DNA from: Pseudacidovorax sp.
GTDB taxonomy: Bacteria > Pseudomonadota > Gammaproteobacteria > Burkholderiales > Burkholderiaceae_C
Reading direction: 5' to 3'
DNA length: 64,000 nt
Assembly: GCF_017991995.1 (NCBI RefSeq)
Contig: NZ_JAGOPN010000001.1
Coordinates: 62,001-126,000, forward strand
This document shows positions 42,501 through 50,334 of the stretch, one piece after another (within the stretch, counting starts at the first letter, position 1; every line of letters starts with the position of its first letter). Below the pieces are notes generated by a model, which saw only the letters and a program-made list of their open reading frames with translations, searched no databases and had not been told where the DNA came from. The position numbers were made by a program, and so were the translations under genes.

Positions 42501-43049
42501 GGATTCTCCTCCCTGAAGCGCCTCGGACAGCCCTTCGTCACTGTTCTCCCGGGAGGCGAGCCACTCCCGAACCATGCTGCGCAAACCATCCATGTCACGG
42601 AGCAGGAGACGCATCAGCCCGACTTCCGCCGGCGCCGAGTTCAGATCGGATGACACCTCGTTGAACAGTGAGTAGGCAACCGCAGAATATCCGGCGAGGT
42701 GGTAAGCCGTGGCGGCAAGTGTGCGTTTGAAGCCTCGGTCATCCGCCTCGGGATCGCCGTTGCGCACAATGGCTTCGAATGCGTTGCCAGCTCGCTCAAA
42801 GGCCTTGGATGTAATCAGGGAAGAGCCTGCCTTGCTTCGCAACGACATCGCGGCGCGAAGTAGAGCGAATCCATGCTCTGCGAGATCGACCTCGATGGTC
42901 TTTCCAAGCGGCTGTACATCCTCCGGCAGGACACCATCCACGCGCATCAAAGACCAGGCGGCTCCGCGATAGAGCAAGCGGCCAAGCAGGCCATCTTCGG
43001 TCGCCGCAGTCAGGAACTGCTCAAGTTCTTCAGTTGTTTCCAAGGTCAC
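39528..43049 (-). CDS. hamB: Hachiman defence helicase HamB
   Basis: A 1173-residue Ski2-like superfamily 2 helicase. Walker A VVSLPTSAGKTRVAEI (about residue 310), motif II LIVLDEGHMIG (about 415), motif III CLSAILPS, and motif VI FANVAGRAGRAF are present. An N-terminal helical domain and a C-terminal acidic insertion (EDEDSDGDDETERSVDEE) flank the helicase core. In Hachiman, HamB surveys DNA and restrains HamA until phage DNA intermediates are sensed. The start overlaps the end of hamA by 20 bases, as expected for a coupled pair. Confidence 0.88.
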   Translation of the reverse strand: MTLETTEELEQFLTAATEDGLLGRLLYRGAAWSLMRVDGVLPEDVQPLGKTIEVDLAEHGFALLRAAMSLRSKAGSSLITSKAFERAGNAFEAIVRNGDPEADDRGFKRTLAATAYHLAGYSAVAYSLFNEVSSDLNSAPAEVGLMRLLLRDMDGLRSMVREWLASRENSDEGLSEALQGGESVEAVLATILNTSLFRALAYFDFALETGSEEAIASAVELLSLTAKLADIAANVPLWWISSLCRHLVDDLWGHSLHQVLPTQGPDGSEETYEDLRALFIGVLFSRKVSEVELWPSQREAAARSTDLADDLVVSLPTSAGKTRVAEIASLMTLSTGRRVLIVTPLRALSAQTERSFRKTFEPLGFSVSSLYGASGVSSSDEDALGSCSIVISTPEKIDFALRSDPELLNDVGLIVLDEGHMIGPSEREIRYETLVQRLLRRSDAGTRRIVCLSAILPSGEELDDLNMWIRADEPGETVRCDWRPTRQRYGRLTWRGSDALLSLDLENDGPRISKFVEQVAARGKEKNPYPRVNAQLTLFAAWEFARKGKRTLIFSTQANWVEGYGKKVVDLTRRGYLDSLLDDQASIVRAVEIGNEWLGEKHPAVVSLKSGVAIHHGRLPSPFLRELELLISDGTLKVIVASPTLSQGLNLNAAVLLVPALYRAGKLIEGEEFANVAGRAGRAFVDVEGLIVHTIFDKVDWRTREWKELVASTKARTLKSGLIQIVAEILVRLSREGVLGRDDAWEYLSNSREAWRSATEEAELTARLAAPEDAAQAGGSEDEDSDGDDETERSVDEEPLAALVERLDTTVFGLIEALDSETADLPSLLDAALTGSLWARQVLREPEGTREIQRQVFAARANLIWSNTSASARKGHFAMGVGLDAGLTLDAMADELESLLDEADLAAISGDSDTLTTSLAQLAERLLVVRPFIPDKKNALLEGWQETLAQWVTGTEVATIGPENMKVVEEAFTYRLVWALEALRTRRTSLGWESEHIAGGAAAVLETGVPTLQMAMLIRAGLPSRRAAMAAVESAQPDFFTPADMRAWLQSNEVEELTDTGVWPTSETSELWRRFLKQMLSESVSEWTVSRSARALDISADDAPAAGQYRIDPSGDDGRAKLLTPDYGFVANFKKAPRDQAPRLLSAVAAGGKTVVSVIRIGRGKMRWPLANT

Positions 43050-43806
43050 CTACCTCTTTGAAAACCTTGGCGATGAAGGCTTGGTGGTCGTCAATATGAA
43101 GGTTCACAACGTAGTGATCGCGATCGACGCCCGCAGCACCAAGGTCGGCCCTCAGTGATGCATGGGGGCCGTTTCCGGAGACCGTGAACAACATGTGGTC
43201 GATGCGGTCCGACGACAGAGCTTTCACGCCCACCTCGTCGCGCAAGTCCCGACCGAGCGCGTTGTCGGCTGCATCGGTGCTTTCGAGTAGACGGTTGGCA
43301 ACGAACAGCAGAGAGTCAGGTGTGCAGCGTCCACTGTCCCGGTCCAGGACTTTTCGCGCGCTCGTTACTGTTGATTTGCCCAGAACGGCATTGCTCTTGG
43401 CCTCCCCCTTGAGCAGCCAAAGATGCTCGCCTAGATATCCAGCCCCGATGAAGTCGTCCCCGCGCATGGCCATGCTTCGGCCATCCTTGTACCTAAGTCG
43501 ACGAACTGGGACGCGGAGACCGATCTCCTCTTCCACCAGTTCAGTGGCGAGGATCTCACCGAGGTCACCAGAACGGGACTTGGGAGTCTGAGGCAGCGCG
43601 CTCTGAAGTATTTCTGCCGCCGCTGGAAAGCCAAGACGAGCTACGTCTTCGGCGATGCGCTCCAGGCGGTCGTAGTGAGAGCGAACGGTGACCGCGAGAT
43701 GGCCGCTGACTTTCGCGCGACCTCCCGGAGATTCTGTGTAGAGCCAGTAGCGTTTTCGCTCATCCTCTTCCTTGGTCGAATCGCACCATTCCTCGAACAG
43801 CTTCAT
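43030..43806 (-). CDS. hamA: Hachiman defence nuclease HamA (DUF1837)
   Basis: A 258-residue DUF1837 protein. GDLGEILATELVEEE (about 80-94), RRLRYKD, then RGDDFIG (Asp117/118) and LWLLKGEAKSN (Glu135, Lys137) form a PD-(D/E)xK nuclease site typical of HamA. It is the effector nuclease of the Hachiman system, degrading DNA after HamB activation. The ATG at 43806 has GGGAGAG upstream. First gene of the hamAB operon. Confidence 0.87.
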   Translation of the reverse strand: MKLFEEWCDSTKEEDERKRYWLYTESPGGRAKVSGHLAVTVRSHYDRLERIAEDVARLGFPAAAEILQSALPQTPKSRSGDLGEILATELVEEEIGLRVPVRRLRYKDGRSMAMRGDDFIGAGYLGEHLWLLKGEAKSNAVLGKSTVTSARKVLDRDSGRCTPDSLLFVANRLLESTDAADNALGRDLRDEVGVKALSSDRIDHMLFTVSGNGPHASLRADLGAAGVDRDHYVVNLHIDDHQAFIAKVFKEVGDLGNN

Positions 43807-44056
43807 ATTGTTCTCTCCCTGAGGAAACCATACATCAATAGCTGTATCAATGCATCCGGTCCGGTCCGAGCCGCCACGCAGCAGCCGGTCGTGGAGGTCG
43901 GGACTTGGCCGTCTGCGCCATTGCGTCGCCACACCGGCGAGTCGCCGTTCGGCTCGTGATCCTGTTCTGATCCCAATTTGATTCCACGTCCGGGTAAACA
44001 CGCAACCGGCCATAGGCTGTCATTTGCCAGCGGCGGCTTCCTGGAAAGGGACGCTA

Positions 44057-44179
44057 ATGAGCGCTCGCGCCGCCGCCGCGCGGCTTGGCTACTCCTGGTT
44101 CGAGCCCGACAAACACGTTGCGGGTGTCGACGAGGCGGGGTGTGGCTCGCTCACCAACCCTATCGTGGCCGCGGCGTGA
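44057..44179 (+). pseudogene. Ribonuclease HII (rnhB) 5' fragment
   Basis: A 40-codon frame from ATG ends with KHVAGVDEAGCGSLTNPIV and a stop. This matches the RNase HII N-terminus ('[20 protein letters not shown]'); the active-site Asp-Glu are present but the following Arg is Cys. After the stop, the -1 frame reads VIPDK, resembling the next residues, so the gene is frameshifted and then lost. A fragment of a housekeeping gene inside the island, not functional. Confidence 0.55.
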
Positions 44180-44285
44180 TCCCCGATAAGTCGATGCGGA
44201 TCTCCGCGGATGTGGGGCTTGAAGAAGCGTGCCCACTGTGGCGTCACCAATATCGGCCCAGCGAACCGAACGGCTTCCAACACGC

Positions 44286-44918
44286 TCAGTAGTAGCTATC
44301 GTTCTTTTCCATTTCCCCAAGCCAGGAGTAGATACCGCCCAGCAGCATGAACACGCTGTCCATGACTTCGGAGAGGTGCCTTACGTTGACGTGCCGAAGC
44401 TCGGGAAGCGACACCTCGCCCTTCTTCGTCGTCGGGTATCGGAAGGCGAAAGAACCAGGATCGACGCTATCGAGCTGGCAGATGAAATCCTCAATGGCCG
44501 TCAACTCTTGGTCGTCCTTACGGGGATCGAGTTGTTCGACGTGCCGGCGCAGTTCGTCCCACAGTGGCATCAGACCGTGTTTGTGATCGGCGACAGCCTC
44601 CTTGCCAACTAGGCGGCGTGCCAGCGGTAGGATCAGTTTCAGTTGGAGTTCCAGTCCTTGGCGATACAAGAACACCAGCGGGTAAACAGCGCTGTCGAGG
44701 GATGCCTTCCGATCGGCTAACGCCCAGACAAGGGCGTCGGCAGCATCCTTGTAGCCCGCAGCGTAGATATCCCAAGGGAAGTGGGTCCAACCCAGCATCG
44801 CGTTGTTGTGCCAGTCTTCGCCCTGGATAAAGAGCAGTTGCCCGGCGAAGTCAGAGGGCGACCTCACTCTGGCGAGCGGATCCAACTCCGCTGCCTTATC
44901 GTCTTGGTCGTTCTCCAC
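44286..44918 (-). CDS. HEPN-like small protein, partner of AbiJ-like gene
   Basis: A 210-residue, mostly helical protein. Two features suggest a HEPN-like fold: a long helix VFLYRQGLELQLKLILPLARRL and a segment VADHKHGLMPLWDELRRHVEQ, followed by LRHVNVRHLSEVMDSVF. No clear RxxxxH pair is evident, so ribonuclease activity is uncertain. The GTG at 44918 is preceded by GAGGAGG. It follows the AbiJ-like nuclease gene by 46 bases on the same strand, suggesting a two-gene defence operon. Confidence 0.5.
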   Translation of the reverse strand: MENDQDDKAAELDPLARVRSPSDFAGQLLFIQGEDWHNNAMLGWTHFPWDIYAAGYKDAADALVWALADRKASLDSAVYPLVFLYRQGLELQLKLILPLARRLVGKEAVADHKHGLMPLWDELRRHVEQLDPRKDDQELTAIEDFICQLDSVDPGSFAFRYPTTKKGEVSLPELRHVNVRHLSEVMDSVFMLLGGIYSWLGEMEKNDSYY

Positions 44919-44964
44919 AATGCCTCCTCGGGAATTTGGTGGTGGCCGGCGTGCGGCTGGCTTG

Positions 44965-46332
44965 TCAGTTCGTCGGAACGCCGTAGCGTTTGAATACAGC
45001 CTCGAAGAAGGCCTTCACATCCGCTTTGGCTGTAGGCGCCAGCAGTTCCGCCGCCCCGAAGCGATAGACTTCATAACCTGCCAGCTTGAGTTCTCGGTCG
45101 GCCCTGACCATCTGCGCGTAGCGCTGCACGTTGGCGACACCTGCCGTATCCGCGTAGTGGTGTTTGCCGTCGACCTCGATGACGACTCGCACGCCCTGCG
45201 GCAGCAGGAGCAGGAAGTCCATGCGAAAGCGCAAAAGTGCATCCGGCCCTCGCTCCTTGACCGTGCGTGGGTCCCAGTGCAGCCATACTTCCGGTAGCAG
45301 CGCTGGTAGGTTCGGTACGGCACTGCGGAATCCCTCGAAGAATGCATCGAACAGCAAGGACTGCGGCGGAGAGTTGCCGGGCAAGCTGGCTTTGAGACGC
45401 GTGTACAGCGATCGTTTGGCCTGCGTAGCATCGGTGATCTGCTCGGTATCGCTCCACCACTGCTGCAGGTCGTTCCAGCGCAGTCCTTCGTTGCCGATGG
45501 GGCGGTCATAGACAAGCACCTTATCCGCGTTGGTAACGATCTCCACGTCGTTGTCCAACGCGTCTCGGAAACGCAGGTCGGGCTTGTTGGGTGAGGCGAA
45601 GATAAGATTCTTCGGCCGGCCTTTGTCCTTTGCATACAACGACACCAGTGAGAAGACCGGGTAGCCGCCCTCCGAATCAGTCTCACGCAGTTCGACGCCG
45701 CAACCGTGCAGCGACTCGTTGACGCAAGCAACGAAGTGGCGTTGCGCTGCCTCGTCGGGACGCACGTCGGCCGAAGCCAGTCCCTCCAGAAACAACGCAA
45801 AGCGTCGGTCGGAGGCGTCATAGGCGCCCAACTGGTCGAACAGTGTTTCAGCCGGCCAATCCTCCGGATTGCGATGGACGTGCTGCTGAATTTCCGCGCG
45901 CAATCCTGCGGGCCTTCCGCTCAACAGGTGCATCCATTCATTTGCGTCCAAGATCCACAAGCGCTCCAGCAGGGCGTCGAACTTACGAGCATCCCCATAC
46001 AGTTCTTCGCTATTGAGCCGCCGCGCGACCTCGCGCCGATATCGCTTCGGGATTGGCGGGCACGCGCTGTCGCTCCAGAGAATGTCCTGAATCTGGTTAC
46101 GGGTGGTGGCATTGGGCGGATGACGTATCAGAAGCTTGCGCGCAACCGCAGGCAGATCGGTGTCTGCCGCTGCGTCGAAGCTGGAGGTCATGCGCTCGCG
46201 CTTTGAGCCGTCGGCGGCAGGCGCAGGCAGCCCCAACTCTTCGCAAAGCGTCGGCAACATCGTATGGGTGCCGGTGTCTTTCAATCCCGCGATGAACGGT
46301 TCCAGCAGCGTGCGAAGTTGTGCATAGTCCAT
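44965..46332 (-). CDS. AbiJ-like protein with C-terminal DUF559-type nuclease domain
   Basis: A 455-residue protein. The central part (ARKLLIRHPPNATTRNQIQ; KRYRREVARRLNSEELYG; FDALLERLWILDANEW) resembles AbiJ N-terminal domain type 3. The C-terminal ~110 residues (RFRMDFLLLLPQGVRVVIEVDGKHHYAD, cited in part: VVIEVDGKHHYAD) form a DUF559/Vsr-like PD-(D/E)xK nuclease: Asp in RMDF, Glu-Val-Asp-Gly-Lys. Such fusions are abortive-infection effectors. Start: the ATG at 46332; upstream frame is open but shows no homology. Confidence 0.68.
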   Translation of the reverse strand: MDYAQLRTLLEPFIAGLKDTGTHTMLPTLCEELGLPAPAADGSKRERMTSSFDAAADTDLPAVARKLLIRHPPNATTRNQIQDILWSDSACPPIPKRYRREVARRLNSEELYGDARKFDALLERLWILDANEWMHLLSGRPAGLRAEIQQHVHRNPEDWPAETLFDQLGAYDASDRRFALFLEGLASADVRPDEAAQRHFVACVNESLHGCGVELRETDSEGGYPVFSLVSLYAKDKGRPKNLIFASPNKPDLRFRDALDNDVEIVTNADKVLVYDRPIGNEGLRWNDLQQWWSDTEQITDATQAKRSLYTRLKASLPGNSPPQSLLFDAFFEGFRSAVPNLPALLPEVWLHWDPRTVKERGPDALLRFRMDFLLLLPQGVRVVIEVDGKHHYADTAGVANVQRYAQMVRADRELKLAGYEVYRFGAAELLAPTAKADVKAFFEAVFKRYGVPTN

Positions 46333-46850
46333 CGGGAGTGACTCATATTGCAGCGCCAAAGCGCGAAGCAGCGCATCGATGTCGGCGACTTCACTCCATG
46401 CCTCATCTCCAGCGTCTGCTGAAACTATGCCAGCGATTGAGCCCCCCAAAAAACGGTGACTGTGCCGCACAGTGCGTCGAGCCCCATCGCTCCGAGGGCG
46501 GCCTGAAGTTGCACCCTCCACCGTACGGCGCGCATCAAGGTAGTTGTCGCCTCGGTTATGCAGCCAATGGCTGACTATCCTTGCTGCGCCGGGTCGCAGC
46601 GACGACAGAGTCGCGTTCTGGGTTGAGCGTGACGGCCGCGATGTGCGACCAGTCCCGCGTGCGGCCTGACCGGCGCACATCGGCAAGCGCAATGACCGCT
46701 TGATGCCGGACAGCGTGAGTAGGCCAGTCGCAAATCAACGGCCGCTCCCGCTGCGCAGCCGTCATTCCTAAGGCTCGGGAAAGTGCCCGCTCTGAATCAT
46801 TGCGAAATGTTTCCGATTGAGGTAGCTTGCCTCCTGAGGAGGGCGCCACG
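46333..46850. other. Intergenic region between divergent defence genes
   Basis: About 520 bases between the AbiJ-like gene (minus) and the Mrr-like gene (plus). Likely holds both promoters. Open frames exist on the minus strand but show no recognisable family. No further structure noted. Confidence 0.4.
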
Positions 46851-47774
46851 ATGCGGAGACGAGGAAGAGCGAGCACGGCTGAATACCTGATGGACTTGGT
46901 CGCGATGCTGCCCTGGTTAGCCGGGATCGGGCTGGCCGTGCTGAGCTATTTCTGGCTGCATGCTTTGGCGAGCGCGCCGCTGCCCCTCGCCAACACGCCC
47001 CAGGATATCGGCCAGCTTGCCACCAGCGGCATCTGGCGCGGCTTGGCCTACGCAGGCCAATACATCCTTCCCTTCATTTGCGTCATGGGGGCACTCGCCT
47101 CGGCGATTCGCCGCCGTGAACGCCGGAAGCTAATCGGTTCTGTGGCTCGTAGTGACGCTGCAGACGCGCTGGATGGGATGAGTTGGAGGGAGTTCGAACT
47201 GCTCGTGGGTGAGGGTTTCCGGCAGCAAGGCTACGCGGTTTCGGAAGTTGGTGGCGGCGGGCCTGACGGCGGAATCGACCTCGTCCTTATCAAGGCCAGC
47301 GAGAAGTTTCTGGTCCAGTGCAAGCAATGGAAAGCGTTCAAGGTCGGCGTGACCGTGGTTCGCGAGCTCTATGGTGTCATGGCGGCGCGCGGCGCGGCAG
47401 GTGGTTTCGTCGTGACGTCTGGGCGGTTTACCGAGGAGGCCAAGGCTTTTGCCAGTGGTCGCAACATCCGCCTGATCGACGGCCCCGGGTTGCTTCACTT
47501 GATTCGCGGAGGGCGGTCCGTTTCGCCGGCTGTGTCCGAGCCTGCACATGGTGAGGCTGTCGCTGCTTCATCCGCTCGCGGTGGGTTGCCCTCGTGTCCG
47601 GTCTGTTCGAAAGCAATGCTTCGCCGTGTCGCGAAGCGCGGAGCGTCGGCCGGGGATGCGTTCTGGGGATGCTCTGGCTATCCTGGCTGCAAAGGCACGC
47701 GGTCGATATGGGGCGGCTGCGGGCAGCCTGTTTTTCGCAGGGTGCTGCGAGGGCATAGGCCGTGGCGTACGTGA
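46851..47774 (+). CDS. Membrane Mrr-like restriction endonuclease with topoisomerase-type zinc finger
   Basis: A 307-residue protein. Two transmembrane helices (LVAMLPWLAGIGLAVLSYFW; YILPFICVMGALASAI) precede a Mrr_cat domain: MSWREFELLVGEGFRQQGY, GGGGPDGGIDLVLI (Asp), FLVQCKQWKA (Gln-x-Lys), then VVRELYGVMAA. The C-terminus CPVCSKAMLRRV...WGCSGYPGCKGTR is a topoisomerase-type four-Cys zinc finger. Mrr-type enzymes cut modified or foreign DNA. The ATG at 46851 has GGAGGG upstream. Its end overlaps hxsB by 13 bases, so it is translationally coupled to the Hxs locus. Confidence 0.82.
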   Translation: MRRRGRASTAEYLMDLVAMLPWLAGIGLAVLSYFWLHALASAPLPLANTPQDIGQLATSGIWRGLAYAGQYILPFICVMGALASAIRRRERRKLIGSVARSDAADALDGMSWREFELLVGEGFRQQGYAVSEVGGGGPDGGIDLVLIKASEKFLVQCKQWKAFKVGVTVVRELYGVMAARGAAGGFVVTSGRFTEEAKAFASGRNIRLIDGPGLLHLIRGGRSVSPAVSEPAHGEAVAASSARGGLPSCPVCSKAMLRRVAKRGASAGDAFWGCSGYPGCKGTRSIWGGCGQPVFRRVLRGHRPWRT

Positions 47775-49201
47775 CCCAGGTACAGCCCTTTCGCAGTCGT
47801 GTGCTGCCGGATGGCTTTGTCGTGGCCACAGCGCGCAGTGGTGACCACGCATTCTTCTCCGCTAAGGAGTTCGATCAGTTCCAGCAGTCTCCGGCGAGCT
47901 TGCCGTTGCGACGGCAGGCCGAACTGCGTGCGCGGTTCCTGCTTGGTGACAGTGCGCCGTCGGCGGGCATGCGCCGGTTGATCAACTCGCGGGTCGCTGC
48001 GAAGCGAGAGACGGTCTCCGCGGGGCCTGCGTTGCACATCATCGTACCGACCTTGCAATGTGCCCACTCCTGCCGCTATTGCCAGGTCAGTCGTTCGCTG
48101 CATGACGAGGGCCATACCATCTCTACGGCTGACCTCGATGCCGCTTGCGACACGATCTTCGAGAGCGCGTCGCCCACGTTGACCGCGGAGTTCCAGGGGG
48201 GCGATCCACTACTGCGCTTCGACCTGATTAAGCGCGCCGTCCTGCGCATCCAGACTCGAAACGCGTCCGAGGGACGCCGCATCCGCTTTGTCGTCGCCTC
48301 GACGCTGCACCAGCTCGATGCCGAGATGTGCGATTTCTTCAAGACCCATGGGGTCTACCTGTCGACCAGCATCGACGGCCCGCGTGATCTGCACAACTGC
48401 AACCGGCCGGTTCCCGGGCGCGATGCATACGAGCGGACTTTGACCGGTGTCGATCTGGCGCGAAAGCACACCGGGGTGGACGCGGTGGCAGCGTTGATGA
48501 CGACGACCAAGGCGTCACTCGATCAGCCGGAAGCCATCGTCGACGAGTACGTTCGGTTGGGATTCGGTGAGATCTTCCTGCGGCCGCTGAGCAGCTATGG
48601 TTTCGCCAAACGCAACCAGGCTCTGCTGGGCTACTCAGTGCAGGACTTTTTCCGCTTCTACCTGCGAGGTCTGCGGCGCGTGCTGCATTGGAATCGGCAA
48701 GGCGTGGCGATCCGCGAGGTCTATGCGTCGATCCTGCTCAACAAGATGCTGTCCACCTTCGACGCCGGCTATGTGGATCTGCAGAGCCCGACCGGCGCTG
48801 GCGCCAGCGTGCTGGTCTACAACTATGACGGCTACGTCTATCCCAGTGACGAGGCGCGCATGATGGCCGAGACTGGCGACACCTCGCTGCGCATGGGGCG
48901 TATCGGAACGCCGCTCGAGGCGCTCCTGGCTTCGCCGGTACGGGCCGAGCTCGTGAAGGCCAGCCAGGTGGACGACATGGCTGGGTGCCAGGCTTGCCCC
49001 TACAGCCTCTTCTGTGCCCCGAATCCCGTGGATGCGCAGGCGCAGTTCGGCACGCCCTTTGTCCCCGCACATGACACCGAGCATTGCCAACGTCACCTGG
49101 GCATGTTCGATGCCATGTTCATGGCGGTGCGTACGGCGGATGAGACCTTGCTGGACCTCTTTCACGCGTGGGCGCGCCCGACAGCGGAGGCGCAGGTCTG
49201 A
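47762..49201 (+). CDS. hxsB: His-Xaa-Ser system radical SAM maturase HxsB
   Basis: A 479-residue radical SAM enzyme. CxxxCxxC is C100-A-H-S-C104-R-Y-C107 in LQCAHSCRYCQVS, followed by AEFQGGDPLL and SIDGPRDLHN. A C-terminal Cys-rich segment (MAGCQACPYSLFCAPNP) probably holds auxiliary Fe-S clusters. HxsB and HxsC are predicted to modify the His-Xaa-Ser repeats of HxsA. The GTG start at 47762 has GAGG upstream and lies inside the Mrr-like gene; the stop overlaps hxsC (TGATG). Confidence 0.87.
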   Translation: MAYVTQVQPFRSRVLPDGFVVATARSGDHAFFSAKEFDQFQQSPASLPLRRQAELRARFLLGDSAPSAGMRRLINSRVAAKRETVSAGPALHIIVPTLQCAHSCRYCQVSRSLHDEGHTISTADLDAACDTIFESASPTLTAEFQGGDPLLRFDLIKRAVLRIQTRNASEGRRIRFVVASTLHQLDAEMCDFFKTHGVYLSTSIDGPRDLHNCNRPVPGRDAYERTLTGVDLARKHTGVDAVAALMTTTKASLDQPEAIVDEYVRLGFGEIFLRPLSSYGFAKRNQALLGYSVQDFFRFYLRGLRRVLHWNRQGVAIREVYASILLNKMLSTFDAGYVDLQSPTGAGASVLVYNYDGYVYPSDEARMMAETGDTSLRMGRIGTPLEALLASPVRAELVKASQVDDMAGCQACPYSLFCAPNPVDAQAQFGTPFVPAHDTEHCQRHLGMFDAMFMAVRTADETLLDLFHAWARPTAEAQV

Positions 49202-50334
49202 TGCGCAAGCTCACGGCCACATTCCAGCCGGCATGCGAAGCGCTCGTGCATCGGGTCGTCGGCTACGCCGAGGTCGCCGCCGAATGGACGCCTCACCTTC
49301 GCTTTCTGGTGAAGGCCGAGTCCATGGAGGAGAGGGCTGGCGTCGAAGCGCTAAAAGACGCGGGGCTTGCGAACGTCGCCTGGGTTCAAAGTGCGGCGCT
49401 TCAGGACGGTGACGTCGTTGTGCCGCATCCCGATAGGGACGAGGCCGTCGTGCTGATGCGGGAATCGGACACGCACCACGCGTTGTTCATGACCAACCGG
49501 TGCAACAGCTATTGCCTGATGTGTTCGCAGCCGCCCACGCCGGGAGAAGACAGTTGGCTGGTGGCGGAGGCCATCGATGCCATTCGCCACATGCGCTTTT
49601 CGCCGAAGCTGCTCGGGCTGACGGGTGGCGAGCCCCTGCTGTTGGGGGCAGAACTGCGGCGAGTGATTGATGCCGTCGCTCAATACCATCCGCAGACCCG
49701 GATGGAGGTTTTGACCAACGGGCGGCTGTTTGCTCATCCGCAGGTGGCATCGACGATTCTTGACGGGCTGTCGGTACCGGTGCGATGGCTGGTTCCGCTC
49801 TATGGCCATGCCGACTTCGTGCATGACTTTGTGGTCCAGGCGCATGGCGCCTATGACGAGACGCTGGCTGGACTGCTGGCGCTTCAGGCGCATCGGCAGG
49901 CCATTCAGCTTCGCATCGTGTTGATCGAGCCTGTGTTGCAGGTCCTGCCGGAACTGGCAGGATTCATTGGCCGTAACTTGCCTTTTGTTCGCGAAGTGGC
50001 CTTGATGGGGTGTGAGCCGACCGGATTCGCGCTGGCCAACCGCGCGTTGTGCGAGGTGGATCTGAGCGCGTGGGGCGATACGCTGGAGCAGGCGGCGCGA
50101 GTGCTCCGGCGTCACGCCGTTCCTCATTTGTTCATGAATGCGCCGCTCTGCGCGCTACCTCGGACGCTGTGGCCCGTTGCCAGTCGGAGCATCTCCGATT
50201 GGAAGAACGTCTACGCCAGCGAGTGCGATCGCTGTACTGTGAAGGCCGGATGCGCGGGGCTGTTTGCGTGGCACGAGAAAGGCTGGAAGCCCGCGCCGCT
50301 GAAAACCATCGAGGCAGGGGAAGTCATCGCATGA
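49201..50334 (+). CDS. hxsC: His-Xaa-Ser system radical SAM maturase HxsC
   Basis: A 377-residue radical SAM enzyme with C101-N-S-Y-C105-L-M-C108 in NRCNSYCLMCSQPP, followed by LGLTGGEPLLLG and LTNGRLF, and a C-terminal CDRCTVKAGCAGLFAW. It starts on the overlapped stop of hxsB and overlaps hxsA by ATGA, so hxsB, hxsC and hxsA form one translational unit. Reaction not demonstrated; a peptide modification on HxsA is the family prediction. Confidence 0.87.
   Translation: MRKLTATFQPACEALVHRVVGYAEVAAEWTPHLRFLVKAESMEERAGVEALKDAGLANVAWVQSAALQDGDVVVPHPDRDEAVVLMRESDTHHALFMTNRCNSYCLMCSQPPTPGEDSWLVAEAIDAIRHMRFSPKLLGLTGGEPLLLGAELRRVIDAVAQYHPQTRMEVLTNGRLFAHPQVASTILDGLSVPVRWLVPLYGHADFVHDFVVQAHGAYDETLAGLLALQAHRQAIQLRIVLIEPVLQVLPELAGFIGRNLPFVREVALMGCEPTGFALANRALCEVDLSAWGDTLEQAARVLRRHAVPHLFMNAPLCALPRTLWPVASRSISDWKNVYASECDRCTVKAGCAGLFAWHEKGWKPAPLKTIEAGEVIA

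Noticed and set aside
44057-44292. Functional small gene starting at the ATG before the rnhB-like sequence
   Set aside because: Only about 40 codons with a frameshift right after the RNase HII motif; better explained as a remnant.
46556-46876. Minus-strand 106-codon frame between the AbiJ-like and Mrr-like genes, considered as a missing HxsD or small antitoxin
   Set aside because: Wrong strand for the Hxs operon, no recognisable motif, and it would overlap the start of the Mrr-like gene.
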